This document shows, piece after piece, positions 1 through 8,229 of a DNA stretch of 33,870 nucleotides. How positions within the stretch are numbered: the stretch's first letter is position 1; each line of letters begins with the position of its first letter. Where the stretch lies: NCBI GenBank assembly GCA_016713125.1, contig JADJPT010000035.1:1-33870 (forward strand), written 5' to 3'. The translations under genes were made by a program, and so were the position numbers. The notes beneath the pieces were generated by a model, which was not told the DNA's origin, ran no database searches, and was given only the letters and a program-made list of their open reading frames with translations. The DNA comes from Betaproteobacteria bacterium (GTDB lineage Bacteria; Pseudomonadota; Gammaproteobacteria; Burkholderiales; SG8-39).

Positions 1-1
1 C

Positions 2-466
2 GCCTTCCAGTCGCTGACCGGCACGCGCATGCTGCAGGTGCCCTACAAGGGTGACCCGGCGGCGATCGCCGACCTGGCCCAGGGCCGCATCAAACTGCTG
101 TTCTCCACGCCGGTGGGCGTGGCCGGCTTCCTCAAGGAGGGCCGCATCAAGGCCCTGGCCACGCTGCTGCCGCGCCGCAGCCCGGCCATGCCCGAGGTGC
201 CGACCATGGCCGAGGCCGGACTGCCCAGCTTCGCCATCAGTTCCTGGGGCGGCCTGTTCGGTCCGGCCGGGCTGCCCGCCGAGGTCACCGAGCGCATCGC
301 GCGCGAAGCCAACGCCGCGCTCAAGCGCCCGGAGGTGCTCGAAGGCCTGAACCGCCTGAACGTGGTGGCGCAAGGCTCGACCCCCGAGGAGTTCACTGCC
401 TTCGTGCGCGAGCAGCACGCCGCCTGGGGCCGGGCGGTCAAGGACGCGGGCATCCAGCCGGACTGA
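2..466 (+). CDS. Bug/TctC-family tripartite tricarboxylate transporter receptor, C-terminal part
   Basis: This is the C-terminal half of a periplasmic solute receptor of the Bug/TctC family; the gene begins before the window. The reading frame is open from base 2. It shows the family pattern of a phenylalanine-rich turn followed by VPYKGDPAAIADLAQGRIKL, then the PTMAEAGLPSFAISSWGGLF segment and a C-terminal helix ending at TGA 464-466. Family members bind small carboxylates or other organic anions and usually pass them to a TctAB-type membrane pair, but many are orphans scattered around betaproteobacterial genomes. No TctA or TctB gene is visible, so this one may be an orphan or have partners upstream. 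The ligand cannot be predicted. A hairpin terminator follows at 502-524. Confidence 0.9.
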   Translation, partial: AFQSLTGTRMLQVPYKGDPAAIADLAQGRIKLLFSTPVGVAGFLKEGRIKALATLLPRRSPAMPEVPTMAEAGLPSFAISSWGGLFGPAGLPAEVTERIAREANAALKRPEVLEGLNRLNVVAQGSTPEEFTAFVREQHAAWGRAVKDAGIQPD

Positions 467-501
467 GCTCCGGCAGGAGAAAGTTCAACTTTTGTTTCCG
501 G

Positions 502-524
502 AAACCCGCTCCTGGAGCGGGTTT
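502..524. terminator. Perfect 10-bp hairpin between convergent genes
   Basis: AAACCCGCTC and GAGCGGGTTT form a perfect 10-bp stem with a 3-base loop. It lies between the TctC stop (466) and the stop of the minus-strand flavoprotein gene (564), so it can terminate both converging transcripts. The stem ends in three T on either strand but lacks a long U-tract. Coordinates may be off by one base. A second, weaker inverted repeat (GTTGTC/GACAAC) lies at about 537-554. Confidence 0.7.
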
Positions 525-563
525 CATGGCAATCGAGTTGTCGGATCGGACAACTTCTCCCGG

Positions 564-1175
564 CTACGGGGCGGCCAGATCGGCGGCGTAGCGGGTGAGC
601 ATTTCTTCCTGGGACTCGCGCGTGCCGCTGCCGATCTGGTCGTGCAGCATCTCGCCCATGCTCGGCAGGCGCGAGCGCTCGATGCGGCTGGCCTCGCTCC
701 ACAGCGCCGAGCGCATGAAGGCCTTGGCGCAGTGCAGGTAGGCCTCCTCCACCGCCACGCGTATCGCCAGGCGCGGCTTGCGCGCCTCGCCGGCGAAGTG
801 CGCCAGCGCCCCGGCGTCGGTGGACAGCGTCGCCGCGCCGTTCACGCGCAGCGTCTCGTCGACGCCGGGAACCATGAACAGCAGGCCGATGCGCCCGGTA
901 TCGATGATGTTCTCCAGCGTGTCCAGGCGGTTGTTGCCGCTGGCGTCGGGGATCAGCAGCGTGCCGGCATCGGGCGCGCGCACGAAGCCCGGGGCGCCGC
1001 CGCGCGGCGAGGCGTCCATCCAGGCAGCGCGCGGCTGGCGCTGGAGATCACCACGAAGGGCGACAGGGCGATGTAGGCCAGGCAATGACGGTCAAGATGG
1101 TCGAGCTGCTTCCTGGCCGAGCGCTCCTTGGCCGGGCCGTACACGGCGCAGTTGCTCCAGCGTGGTGATGTCCAT
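564..1175 (-). CDS. PPOX-type FMN flavoprotein (MSMEG_1061-like), frame interrupted twice
   Basis: This is a pyridoxamine-5'-phosphate-oxidase-fold flavoprotein, about 204 residues after repair. Three frames must be joined. The start (MDITTLEQL) is ATG at 1175 behind a clear AGAGAGGAAA ribosome site. Then comes VYGPAKERSARKQLDHLD, through LAYIALSPFVVISSAS, and finally MDASPRGGAPGFV and LLIPDASGNNRLDTLENI to TAG at 564. The order and the SPRG/GFVR/IPD..GNNRxD signature match the MSMEG_1061-type FMN family; the usual Asp after SPRG reads Gly here. Restoring a GC near 1150 and one base near 1025 gives a single frame. The substrate is unknown; the fold binds FMN or related flavins. It is the last gene of the putative dctPQM operon, 58 bp after the second flavoprotein gene. 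Confidence 0.75.
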
Positions 1176-1233
1176 GGGGTTTCCTCTCTGCGTTCGTTGG
1201 TGGCGGGCGTGCGGTGCGCGCGGTCCGCCGCTG

Positions 1234-1873
1234 CTACAGGCGAACCCGGGGCGGCTTGCCGGTGCCCCTGGCCAGGCGTCCGTCGTCCACCGGCCTGCCC
1301 AGCACCTGGCGGATCGGGAACACCCCGGCCCAGATCGGCAGCTTGTAGTCGGGCTCGTCATCCACCGGCCCGCCGCTGCGGACCTTGGCCGAGCCCTCGT
1401 CGATGCGCATGCCGATCACCGTGGTGGCCTTGAGCTCCTGCCGGCTCACCGGCCGCAGTTCCTTCCAGCGCCCCGGGTAGAGCCGCTCGACGAAGTTCTC
1501 CATCTTCAGCAGCTTCTCGGCCGGGTCCTCGACCTTGTACGGCTTGCCGAACAGGATCACCGAACGGTAGTTGATCGACTTGTGGAAGCCCGAGCGCCAC
1601 CACCAGGCCGTCGACGTGCGTGACCTCCAGGCAGGCCTCGGCGCCGCGCTCGAAGGCGAGCAGCATGCGGCTCTTGGAGTTGCCGTGCCAGTACACGTGA
1701 TCGCCCTCACGCCAGTAGGCGGTGGGCATCACCACCGGTTTGCCCTCCAGCACGTAGCCGATGTGCGCGATGAAGCCCGCGTCGAGGATGGCGTAGGCCG
1801 TCTCGCGGTCGTACAGCCCGCGCTTGGGCAGGCGCTTCACGCGGCTGCGTGCGGTCTTCTTCAGGTCGGCCAT
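1234..1873 (-). CDS. PPOX-fold flavin-binding protein (NimA/COG3467-like), one frameshift
   Basis: This is a split-barrel flavin-binding protein of the pyridoxamine-phosphate-oxidase superfamily, 213 residues after repair. The N-terminal part reads RGLYDRETAYAILDAGFIAH, VVMPTAYWREGDHVYWHG and EACLEVTHVDGLVVA. The continuation (RSGFHKSINYRSVILFGKP through the C-terminal SAKVRSGGPVDDEPDY) is in another frame. Restoring a lost GC around 1591-1598 joins them as DGLVVARSGFHKSINYRSV, the usual family sequence. Start ATG 1873 has GGAG about 7 bases upstream, overlapping the end of the preceding phosphatase-like gene (stop 1884), so the two are probably translationally coupled. Relatives include nitroimidazole-resistance (Nim) reductases, but that activity cannot be assumed. 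Confidence 0.8.
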
Positions 1874-1883
1874 CGCTGCTCCC

Positions 1884-2553
1884 TCAGGAATAGGTCACCG
1901 CATGGGCGCGGTCGTTGCGCTCCAGGTGCGGGATGTTGTTGAAGCTCACGCAGTGGATCGCGCGCGCATTGAAGCGGAACTCGGTCACGCCGCTGTTCCT
2001 CGCCTGCAGGTTCATCTCGACCACCATGCGCGGCGACAGCCCCAGCACCGTGCCCAGCGCCGCCGAGATCGGCCCGCCGGAACTCACCACCAGCACCTGC
2101 TCGGCGCCGCCGGCGCGCGCCTCGTCGAGCACGGCACGCACGCCGGCGACGAAGGCCTCGTAGGGCAGATGGCCGGGCGCGCTCATGGCGCCGTCGGCCC
2201 AGGCGGCGAGCGCCTCGCGCAGCAGCCTGAAGTGCGCGCCGGTCCGCGCTCTGCTTCGCTTCGCGCAGGCGCTCCGGCGGCAGGTGCGCGGCCAGCAGCA
2301 GCTCGGCCTGGTACTCGTTGAGGCCCGGGCGCACCTCGGGGGCCTGCGCGTAGCCGGCGGTCTCGGCGATGCCCTGCCAGGTTTCGCGATGGCGGCGCAA
2401 CGTCCCGGTGTAGACGCGGTCGAAGTCCCGGCCGCGTTCCGCAAAATGCTCGCCCAGCCAGCGCGCCTGCTGCCAGCCGAGTTCGGTGAGGCGGTCGTAA
2501 TCGTCGGTGCCGAAGGCCGCCTGCCCATGGCGCACCAGCGTCAGCGCGCCCAT
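1884..2553 (-). CDS. Histidine-phosphatase-fold (phosphoglycerate-mutase-like) protein, one frameshift
   Basis: After repair this is a 223-residue member of the histidine phosphatase superfamily. The catalytic LVRHGQA motif is at residues 6-12 (nucleophile His9), followed by the typical DYDRLTELGWQQARWLGEHF helix and VYTGTLRRHRET. The C-terminal half (AHFRLLREALAAWADG onward) is one frame over; restoring a GC at about 2233-2241 joins them. The position that normally carries the second catalytic His (V-S-H-G-G) reads VVSSGGPIS, so one key residue is replaced by Ser. It may be a subfamily with altered or lost phosphatase activity. It lies between dctM (20 bp upstream) and the flavoprotein pair, on the same strand. 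Confidence 0.85.
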
Positions 2554-2573
2554 CCCTCAGCCCCCGCGCGGCA

Positions 2574-3857
2574 TCAGCCGAACTGCGCCGGCAGCCACAG
2601 CGCGATGCCCGGGAAGAAGGCCAGCAGCGCGATCAGCGCGAACAGCGCGGCGACGAACGGCAGCGTGCCGATGATGACGTCGTTCAGCGAGCCGCTGCGC
2701 CGCAGGTTCTGCACCACGAAGAGGTTCAGCCCGACGGGCGGCGTCACCAGCGCGGTCTCGATCAGCACGATGACGACGATGCCGAACCACACCGGGTCGT
2801 AGCCCAGCTTGAACATCACCGGCGCGATGATCGGGATGGTGGTGATCATCATCGACAGGGTTTCCATGAAGCAGCCCAGCACGACGTAGAACACGATCAC
2901 GGCGAGCAGCATCCCCGTCGGCGAGAGGCCGAGGCCCTCGATGAAACCTGTGAGCGCGGTGGTCAGGCCGATCGCCGAGATGACGAAGTTGAGGAAGTAG
3001 GCGGCGAGGATGATCAGCATCACCATCGCCGTGGTCTTCATCGTGCCCTCGATGGCCTCGCGCAGCATGTTGATCGACAGCCGTCCCTTGACCCACGCCA
3101 GCCCGAGCGAGGCGACGACGCCGAGCGATGCGGCCTCGGTGGGGGTGGCGATGCCGGCATAGATCGAGCCGACGACGACGAGGAAGATGCCGAGCGGCGG
3201 CAGCAGGTGCACGAGGCCGGCGAAGCGCTCGGCCCAGGTCGCCGTGACGCGCTTGCCGCCCCAGGCCGGACGCGCCAGGCAGAGCACGACCACCACCGAC
3301 ATGAACAGCAGCATCAGCAGCGCGCCGGGCAGGATGCCCGCCAGGTAGAGCTTGGGCACCGAGGTGTTGGTCAGCACCGCGTAGATGATCATGTTGATCG
3401 ACGGCGGAATCAGGATGCCGAGCGTGCCGCCCGCCGCCAGCGTGCCGAGGAACAGGCGCTCGTTGTAGCCGAAGCGGCGCGCCTGCGGCAGCGCGACGGT
3501 GCCGACGGTGGCGGCGGTCGCCACGCTGGAGCCGGAGGTGGCGGCGAAGATGCCGCAGGCGGCGATGTTCGAATGCATCAGCCCGCCGGGCAGCCAGGAC
3601 ACCCAGTGGATCAGCGAGCCGTACATGCGCTCGGCGAAGCCCGAACGCAGCAGGATCTCGCCGAGCAGGATGAACAGCGGCACCGACACCAGCAGGAACT
3701 CGTTCGACGCCGACCAGGCCACCTCGCCCATCGCCCGCACCAGCGGCAGCTGGGAGAACACCGCTTCGAGGACGAGGCCGAGCACGCCCATCGCCGCGGC
3801 GACCGGAATGGCGAGCGCCATCAGGACCAGCAGCACGACCAGCGTGGTCGCGATCAT
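2574..3857 (-). CDS. dctM: TRAP transporter large permease, DctM family
   Basis: This is the large membrane subunit of a tripartite ATP-independent periplasmic transporter, 427 residues, with about 11-12 hydrophobic helices. Family hallmarks include the N-terminal helix rich in Leu, Val and Ala, VSVPLFILLGEILLRSG, GGLMHSNIAACGIFAATSGSS, the GILIPPSINMIIYAVLTNTSV segment and, near the end, ALVTPPVGLNLFVVQ. It uses the sodium or proton gradient to move substrate handed over by the DctP receptor. Its ATG (3857) overlaps the TGA of dctQ in an ATGA, a standard coupling arrangement. The substrate is not deducible. Confidence 0.95.
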   Translation of the reverse strand: MIATTLVVLLVLMALAIPVAAAMGVLGLVLEAVFSQLPLVRAMGEVAWSASNEFLLVSVPLFILLGEILLRSGFAERMYGSLIHWVSWLPGGLMHSNIAACGIFAATSGSSVATAATVGTVALPQARRFGYNERLFLGTLAAGGTLGILIPPSINMIIYAVLTNTSVPKLYLAGILPGALLMLLFMSVVVVLCLARPAWGGKRVTATWAERFAGLVHLLPPLGIFLVVVGSIYAGIATPTEAASLGVVASLGLAWVKGRLSINMLREAIEGTMKTTAMVMLIILAAYFLNFVISAIGLTTALTGFIEGLGLSPTGMLLAVIVFYVVLGCFMETLSMMITTIPIIAPVMFKLGYDPVWFGIVVIVLIETALVTPPVGLNLFVVQNLRRSGSLNDVIIGTLPFVAALFALIALLAFFPGIALWLPAQFG

Positions 3858-4465
3858 TCCGGCTTCCCGGCGGTTTGCGGCAGTCCGCCGGCGCGCTCGA
3901 GGCCGCGCGCGTATTCGGCTTCCTCCTCGGCCTCCTCGCGCACGCTGCGCGCGCCCAGCAGCTCGTTCACGCCGCCCCAGTCGCCCGCGAACAGCAGGCC
4001 CAGCGCGTGAGCAGCAACAGCAGCGTGACGAGGAACAGCACCAGCCCCGCCACCCACAGCGACTGCGGGATCCATATCGGCACCTTCAGCGCGCTGTTGG
4101 ACTTCGCCGACAGCGACCAGGACGTGGCCAGCACGTCCCAGCTAGCGCGCGAGGTAGGCGACGAACACCCCCAGCGCGACCAGCGCGAGGATGTCGAGCA
4201 CCGCGCAGGCCTTCGCGGGCAGGAGCTGGTACAGCGCATCGACCCGCACGTTGGCCCGGCGCAGCAGCGCGAAGGCGAAGGCCCACGCGCTGCCGATGGC
4301 GAAGGCGTATTCGGAGAGGACGCCCCCGCCACCGAGAGACACCGTGAAGATCTTCCGCGCGATGACGTCCACCGACACGGTGATCGCCGCCGCGAGCAGC
4401 AGCGCGCCGCCGGCCCAGACCGCGCGCAGCCGGAGCCAGTCGGCCGCCTCCAGGGCGCGCTGCAC
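3854..4465 (-). CDS. dctQ: TRAP transporter small permease, DctQ family (two compensating frameshifts)
   Basis: This is the four-helix small permease of the TRAP transporter, about 204 residues after repair. It starts at GTG 4465 (VQRALEAADWLRLRAVWAGG). The first three helices, including SVDVIARKIF and LLRRANVRVDALYQLLP, end at a premature TAG at 4142. The sequence continues in another frame as SWDVLATSWSLSAKSNSAL and a fourth helix, then returns to the first frame for LLFAGDWGGVNELLG and an acidic tail. The joins need a GC at about 4144-4150 and one base at about 4005-4009. WSLSAKSNSALKVPIWIPQS is a typical DctQ segment, which supports a single intact gene. It lies 21 bp after dctP and overlaps dctM. 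Confidence 0.85.
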
Positions 4466-4486
4466 CGGCGAGCGCCGGCGCCGCCC

Positions 4487-5550
4487 TCAGGCCGCGCCTT
4501 CCTGGCGACGACGCCGACCGTCTTGCCGATGGTCTGGTTGAAGTCCGCCACGCAGTCCGCGCTGCAGCGCGCGGCCCACTTCGGGATCATGGTCTCGGTG
4601 ACGATCTTCTTCAGCATCGCCATGTCCGCCGCCGAGGGCTGGGTGACCTTGAGCTTGCCCTTGGTGCCGATCTTGCACTCGTCGCTGCCGGCGTTGCAGG
4701 CATAGCCCTGCTCGGTGTGGTACGAGGCGGCGTCCCAGATCGCCTTCTCCAGGCCCTTGACCTCGGTCTCGATCAGGCTCTGCACGCGCTTGTCGAGCTT
4801 GGCGAAGGATTTCATGTTCACCGCATAGGCGATCTGCCCCCACGACACCGGCAGCGCGACCAGGTGCGTGCTGACCTCGTTCCACTTGGCCAGGTTGCCC
4901 GACAGCGTGCCGGTGATGCCGCAGTCCACGGTCTTGTTCTGCAGGGCCGGCACCACTTCGCCGAACGCCATGGTCACCGGCGTGCCGCCGAGCGCCTGCA
5001 CCAGTTCGGACTGCGAGCGGCCCGCGGCGCGCACCTTCTTGCCCTTGATGTCGGCCAGGCCCTTGATCTCGGCGTTGCAGTAGAACACCTGCGCCGGATA
5101 GGTCCCCACGCCCAGCAGCTTGACGCCGAACTTCTGGAACAGCTTGGTGTACATGGCCTTCGAAGCGTCGGTGGCCTTGCGCGCGGTGTCGAAGTCGGTC
5201 AGCAGGCCGGCGATGTCGATGGCCTCGTTGGTCGGGTCGTCGGAGGCCAGGTAGGCCAGCACCGTGGCGCCGATCTCGAGCGCGCCGCTGCTCATCAGGC
5301 GCAGCACCTCGGGGCCCTTCAGGCCCATCTCGTTGAAGCCCTTGATCTCGGCGGTGATCGCGCCCTTGGACTTCTCGTTCAGGGTCTTGGTCCAGAACGG
5401 GACTTCGAAATCCTTGTACGGCGCGAGGCTGGAGATCGAGCCCACCACCTTCAACTGGGTCTTGGGCAGGTCCTGGGCCTGGACCGGCGCGACGGACAGG
5501 GCGAGGGCGGCAAAGGCCGCGGACAGGGCGGCGGACGACGAGACTTTCAT
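4487..5550 (-). CDS. dctP: TRAP transporter periplasmic substrate-binding protein, DctP family
   Basis: This is the periplasmic receptor of the TRAP system, about 354 residues. ATG 5550 is preceded by GGAG and opens a signal peptide (MKVSSSAALSAAFAALALSV...VQA, cleavage before QDLPKT). Family landmarks are GLADIKGKKVRAAGR with the substrate-contacting Arg region, ALGGTPVTMAFGEVVPALQN and TVDCGITGT. The mature part has six Cys (FYCN, VDCG, YACN, DECK, RCSA, ADCV), unusual for the family and suggesting disulfides. The frame as written runs past the expected end; restoring one base at about 4491-4495 gives KARA and TGA at 4487-4489, 21 bp before dctQ. A sigma-54 promoter lies upstream at 5592-5607. 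The ligand is unknown, perhaps a carboxylate. Confidence 0.92.
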
Positions 5551-5591
5551 GGCTTCTCCTGACGAGACGGGATGAGGTGCCCTTGCGGACA

Positions 5592-5607
5592 AGCAATCAG
5601 GATGCCA
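5592..5607 (-). promoter_or_regulatory. Sigma-54 (-24/-12) promoter for dctPQM
   Basis: Read on the minus strand the site is TGGCATCCTGATTGCT. It matches the RpoN consensus TGGCAC-N5-TTGCW at all positions but one, with exactly ten bases between the GG and GC elements. Transcription would start near 5581, giving a leader of about 30 bases with a GGAG ribosome site before the dctP ATG at 5550. Sigma-54 promoters require an enhancer-binding activator; none is encoded in the window. Upstream activator sites would fall in the 3' end of paaE. Confidence 0.65.
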
Positions 5608-5646
5608 TGAAATCCCAGGGCATGGATAGCTGCACGCGCCGCCCTC

Positions 5647-5660
5647 CCCGCCTCAGCGGG
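5647..5660 (-). terminator. Weak hairpin after paaE
   Basis: CCCGC and GCGGG form a 5-bp GC stem with a CTCA loop five bases past the paaE stop. No U-tract follows on the minus strand, so it is at best a weak terminator. Read-through from the paa operon into dctPQM is possible. Confidence 0.3.
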
Positions 5661-5665
5661 ACGAC

Positions 5666-6812
5666 CTAGCGCTGGTCGTAGTCGACCGTGAGCCGGTCGC
5701 TGCGCGGATGCGCCTGGCAGGTGAGGATATGACCGCGCGCCAGTTCGGCGGCGTCGAGCACGAAGTTGCGCGCCATCTGGACTTCGCCGGACACCAGCCG
5801 GGCGCGGCAGGTCGAGCACACCCCGGCCTTGCAGGCGTAGGGCAGGTCGGCGCCGGCCTGCAGCGCCGCGTCGAGGATGGAGACGCCCTCGCGCGGCACG
5901 CGAATGGTGCGTCGCTGGCCGTCGACGATCACCGTGACCTCGGCGCCCGGCGGCACGACTTCCCTGCGCGGAATGTGCGGACGGTGCGGACGGTGCGGAC
6001 GGTGCGGACGGTGCGGACGGTGCGGACGGTGCGGACGGTGCATCGCTGCGCGGCGCGGCGGCGCCGGCCGCCGCGAAACGCTCCACGTGCACGCGCGCCT
6101 GTGGCACGCCGGCCGCGGCCAGAGCGGCGCAGACGGCGTCGATCATGCCCTCCGGTCCGCACACCAGCGCGGCGTCGATCTCCTGCGCCGGCAGCAGCGT
6201 GGCGAACAGCCGCGCGCATTTCTCGCCGTCGAGGCGGCCGTTGAACAGTTCGATCTCCTGGTGGTCGCGCGACAGCACGTGGTGCAGCGTGAAGCGGCCC
6301 AGGTAGCGGTCCTTCAGGTCTTCGAGCGCCTCGCAGAACATGATCGAGGACAGGTGCCGGTTGCCGTAGACCAGCGTGAAGCGGCTGCCGGGTTCGCCCG
6401 CCAGCACGCTGCGCGCGATCGACAGCAGCGGCGTGATGCCGCTGCCGGCGGCGAACGCGACGCAGTGCCGGCGCGCGGCGGGGTCGATCTCTACGCCGAA
6501 GCGGCCGTCCGGCGGCATGACCTCCAGGCGGTCGCCGGCCCGCAACGCGGTGTTGGCCCAGTTCGAGAAGCGTCCGCCCTCCACCGCCTTGATCGCCACG
6601 CGCAGCGCGCCTTCGTCCAGGCCCGCGCAGATCGAGTACGAGCGGCGCAGGTCCTCGCCGCCGATCGTGCGGCGCAGGGTCAGGAACTGGCCCGGCCGGT
6701 AGCGGAAGGTCTCGGCCAGCGCCGCCGGCACCTCGAACTCCAGCACCACGGCGTGCGGGGTTTCCTTGCGCACCGAACGCAGCTTCAGTTCATGAAACCG
6801 CGGGGCGCTCAT
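5666..6812 (-). CDS. paaE: Phenylacetyl-CoA 1,2-epoxidase reductase subunit PaaE (one frameshift)
   Basis: This is the reductase that passes NADPH electrons to the PaaABC epoxidase, 382 residues after repair. The N-terminal ferredoxin-reductase domain shows YRPGQF (38-43), the FAD motif RRSYS (56-60), the nucleotide-binding GSGITP (123-128) and CGPEG (219-223). A linker of about seven SAP repeats follows. The C-terminal plant-type [2Fe-2S] domain has C-x4-C-x2-C (YACKAGVCSTC) and the fourth Cys in ILTCQAHP. That domain is in another frame; restoring a GC at about 5964-5971, just after the repeats, gives SAHSARREVVPPGAEV and one continuous protein. ATG 6812 overlaps the paaD TGA. It is the last gene of paaABCDE. 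Confidence 0.95.
5976..6038. repeat. Seven tandem copies of a 9-bp unit in the paaE linker
   Basis: The unit TGCGGACGG repeats seven times without variation and is followed by a partial copy. In the paaE frame it encodes Ser-Ala-Pro triplets in the linker between the FAD/NAD domain and the ferredoxin domain. Copy-number change would lengthen or shorten the linker in frame. Confidence 0.95.
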
Positions 6813-7330
6813 ATCGGCTTGAAATAATCGAAGGGTTCCATGCAGTCCAGGCAGCGGTACAGCGCCTTGCAGGCCGTCGAGCCGAAGGCCGACAGCCGCT
6901 CGGTGTGCGTCGAGCCGCAGCGCACGCAGGGCACGCTGCGGCCATGCAGGGTGATGCGATGCGTGTCGCTGCCCGCCTGGCCCATGGGCGGCGCGATGCC
7001 GTAGTCCCTGAGCCGCGCCCTGGCCGCCTCGGGCATCCAGTCGGTGGTCCAGGCCGGGGCCAGCTGCGTCTTCAGTTCCACGCGGCCGTAGCCTTCGGCG
7101 CCGAGCAGCGCGCGCACGTCGGCCTCGATGGCATGCATGGCCGGGCAGCCGCTGTAGGTGGGCGTGATGGTCACGATCACCGCCTCGCCCTCGAAGGCCA
7201 CGTCGCGCACGATGCCCAGCTCGACGATGGAGATCACCGGGATCTCCGGGTCGGGGATGCCGCCCAGCAGCTGCATCACGCGCTCGCGATCCGGGCCGGG
7301 ACCACCCGTCGCGATCGGCGGCTTCACCAT
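6809..7330 (-). CDS. paaD: Phenylacetate pathway protein PaaD (MIP18/DUF59 family)
   Basis: PaaD is an accessory protein needed for epoxidase activity and thought to help metal-cluster assembly; 173 residues. The N-terminal two thirds is a MIP18/DUF59 domain with the IPDPEIPVISIVELGIV and YSGCPAMHAIEADVRALL motifs. The last 40 residues form a zinc-ribbon-like module with two Cys pairs (CVRCGS and CLDCMEPF) plus an intervening Cys (CKALY). The ATG (7330) lies inside the last codons of paaC, and its TGA overlaps the paaE ATG, so paaC, paaD and paaE are translationally coupled. Confidence 0.95.
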   Translation of the reverse strand: MVKPPIATGGPGPDRERVMQLLGGIPDPEIPVISIVELGIVRDVAFEGEAVIVTITPTYSGCPAMHAIEADVRALLGAEGYGRVELKTQLAPAWTTDWMPEAARARLRDYGIAPPMGQAGSDTHRITLHGRSVPCVRCGSTHTERLSAFGSTACKALYRCLDCMEPFDYFKPI

Positions 7331-8112
7331 TGCGCCCCCGGATAGGCGCGCTGCAGGTACTGCAGTTCGGACAGCAGGTGGCCGAGGTGCTCGCTGTGCC
7401 GGCCAAAGCGCCCGGTGGACAGGAAGCCGGTGTCGGCCGGGCGCGCCAGCGTGGCCTCGGCCAGCACCGGCTCCACCGCCTGCAGCCAGCCCGCGCGCAG
7501 CGTCTCGCTGCGCGGCGCGATGCCGGCGGCCTCCAGTTCGGCCTCGCCCGCGTCGGCGGCGAACAGCTCGTGCGTATACGGCCACAGCAGGTCGAGCGCG
7601 GCCTGCATGCGGCGATGCGAGTCGTCGGTGCCGTCGCCCAGGCGCAGCATCCAGTCGGCGGCGTGCCCGTAGTGGTAGCGCGATTCCTTGGCCGACTTGG
7701 CGGCGATGGCGGCCAATTCCGCGTCGCGCGAGGCGCCCAGCGCCTTCCAGAGCTCGCACTGGAAGGCGGCGAACAGGAAATTGCGCGTCAGCGTGAAGGC
7801 GTAGTCGCGCGTCGCGCCCACCTGCGAGACCGGCTCGCCGTTGGGCAGTTCGCACAGCGTGTAGTTGCGGAACCCGGGCACGTCGCGCAGCATGGCCAGC
7901 GCATCCTCGTCGCGGCCACGACCCTCGAGCGCGCCGGCATGCGTGAGCAGCATGCGCGCCTGGCCCATCAGGTCCAGGCCGACGTTGGCCAGCGCGATGT
8001 CCTCCTCCAGCACCGGCCCGTGCCCGATCCATTCCGCCATGCGCTGCCCCAGCACCAGCGAAGAACCGCCAAGACGCAGCAAGTAATCGAAATGGTGAGA
8101 CGAGCAGTTCAT
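7324..8112 (-). CDS. paaC: Phenylacetyl-CoA 1,2-epoxidase structural subunit PaaC
   Basis: PaaC is the non-catalytic ferritin-like partner that forms the core heterodimer with PaaA; 262 residues against about 250 in E. coli. Recognisable segments are DYLLRLGGSSLVLGQRMAEW, DIALANVGLDLMGQARMLL, the YHYGHAADWMLRLGDGT motif and the C-terminal GRFGRHSEHLGHLLSELQ. ATG 8112 begins MNCSSHHFDYLLRL; another ATG five bases upstream is out of frame and stops at once. No good Shine-Dalgarno is visible. An unusual 136-bp gap containing a large hairpin separates it from paaB. Confidence 0.95.
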   Translation of the reverse strand: MNCSSHHFDYLLRLGGSSLVLGQRMAEWIGHGPVLEEDIALANVGLDLMGQARMLLTHAGALEGRGRDEDALAMLRDVPGFRNYTLCELPNGEPVSQVGATRDYAFTLTRNFLFAAFQCELWKALGASRDAELAAIAAKSAKESRYHYGHAADWMLRLGDGTDDSHRRMQAALDLLWPYTHELFAADAGEAELEAAGIAPRSETLRAGWLQAVEPVLAEATLARPADTGFLSTGRFGRHSEHLGHLLSELQYLQRAYPGAQW

Positions 8113-8172
8113 TTCATGGGCAAGGAGAAGAGATCGGGAGGGTCTATCTAGGCAGCACGCCGGGGGGGTACG

Positions 8173-8229
8173 GGGGGTGAGGGAGGGCCCCAGGCGGCCG
8201 CAGGCCGCGAGGGAGGGGCCCTCACCCCC
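8173..8229. repeat. Large GC-rich stem-loop between paaB and paaC (REP-like)
   Basis: Bases 8173-8183 pair with 8219-8229 (11 bp, GGGGGTGAGGG/CCCTCACCCCC). After a 4-base bulge, 8188-8191 pair with 8215-8218. The centre carries a second hairpin (GCGGCC 8194-8199, GGCCGC 8203-8208, loop GCA). The whole resembles the dispersed palindromic elements found between bacterial genes. It sits inside an operon, so it may stabilise the upstream paaAB transcript or lower paaC-E expression. Confidence 0.7.

Noticed and set aside
564..2553. A decaying pseudogene cluster
   Set aside because: Each gene needs only one or two tract-type repairs and otherwise keeps full family sequence; no internal stops or large deletions are seen.
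5976..6038. CRISPR-like array
   Set aside because: The copies are contiguous 9-bp units without spacers and lie within a coding linker; no cas genes are present.
5960..6043. Phase variation of paaE by repeat slippage
   Set aside because: The unit is 9 bp, so copy-number change cannot shift frame. The frame break next to it is of the same GC-loss type as elsewhere and is better explained as a sequence error.
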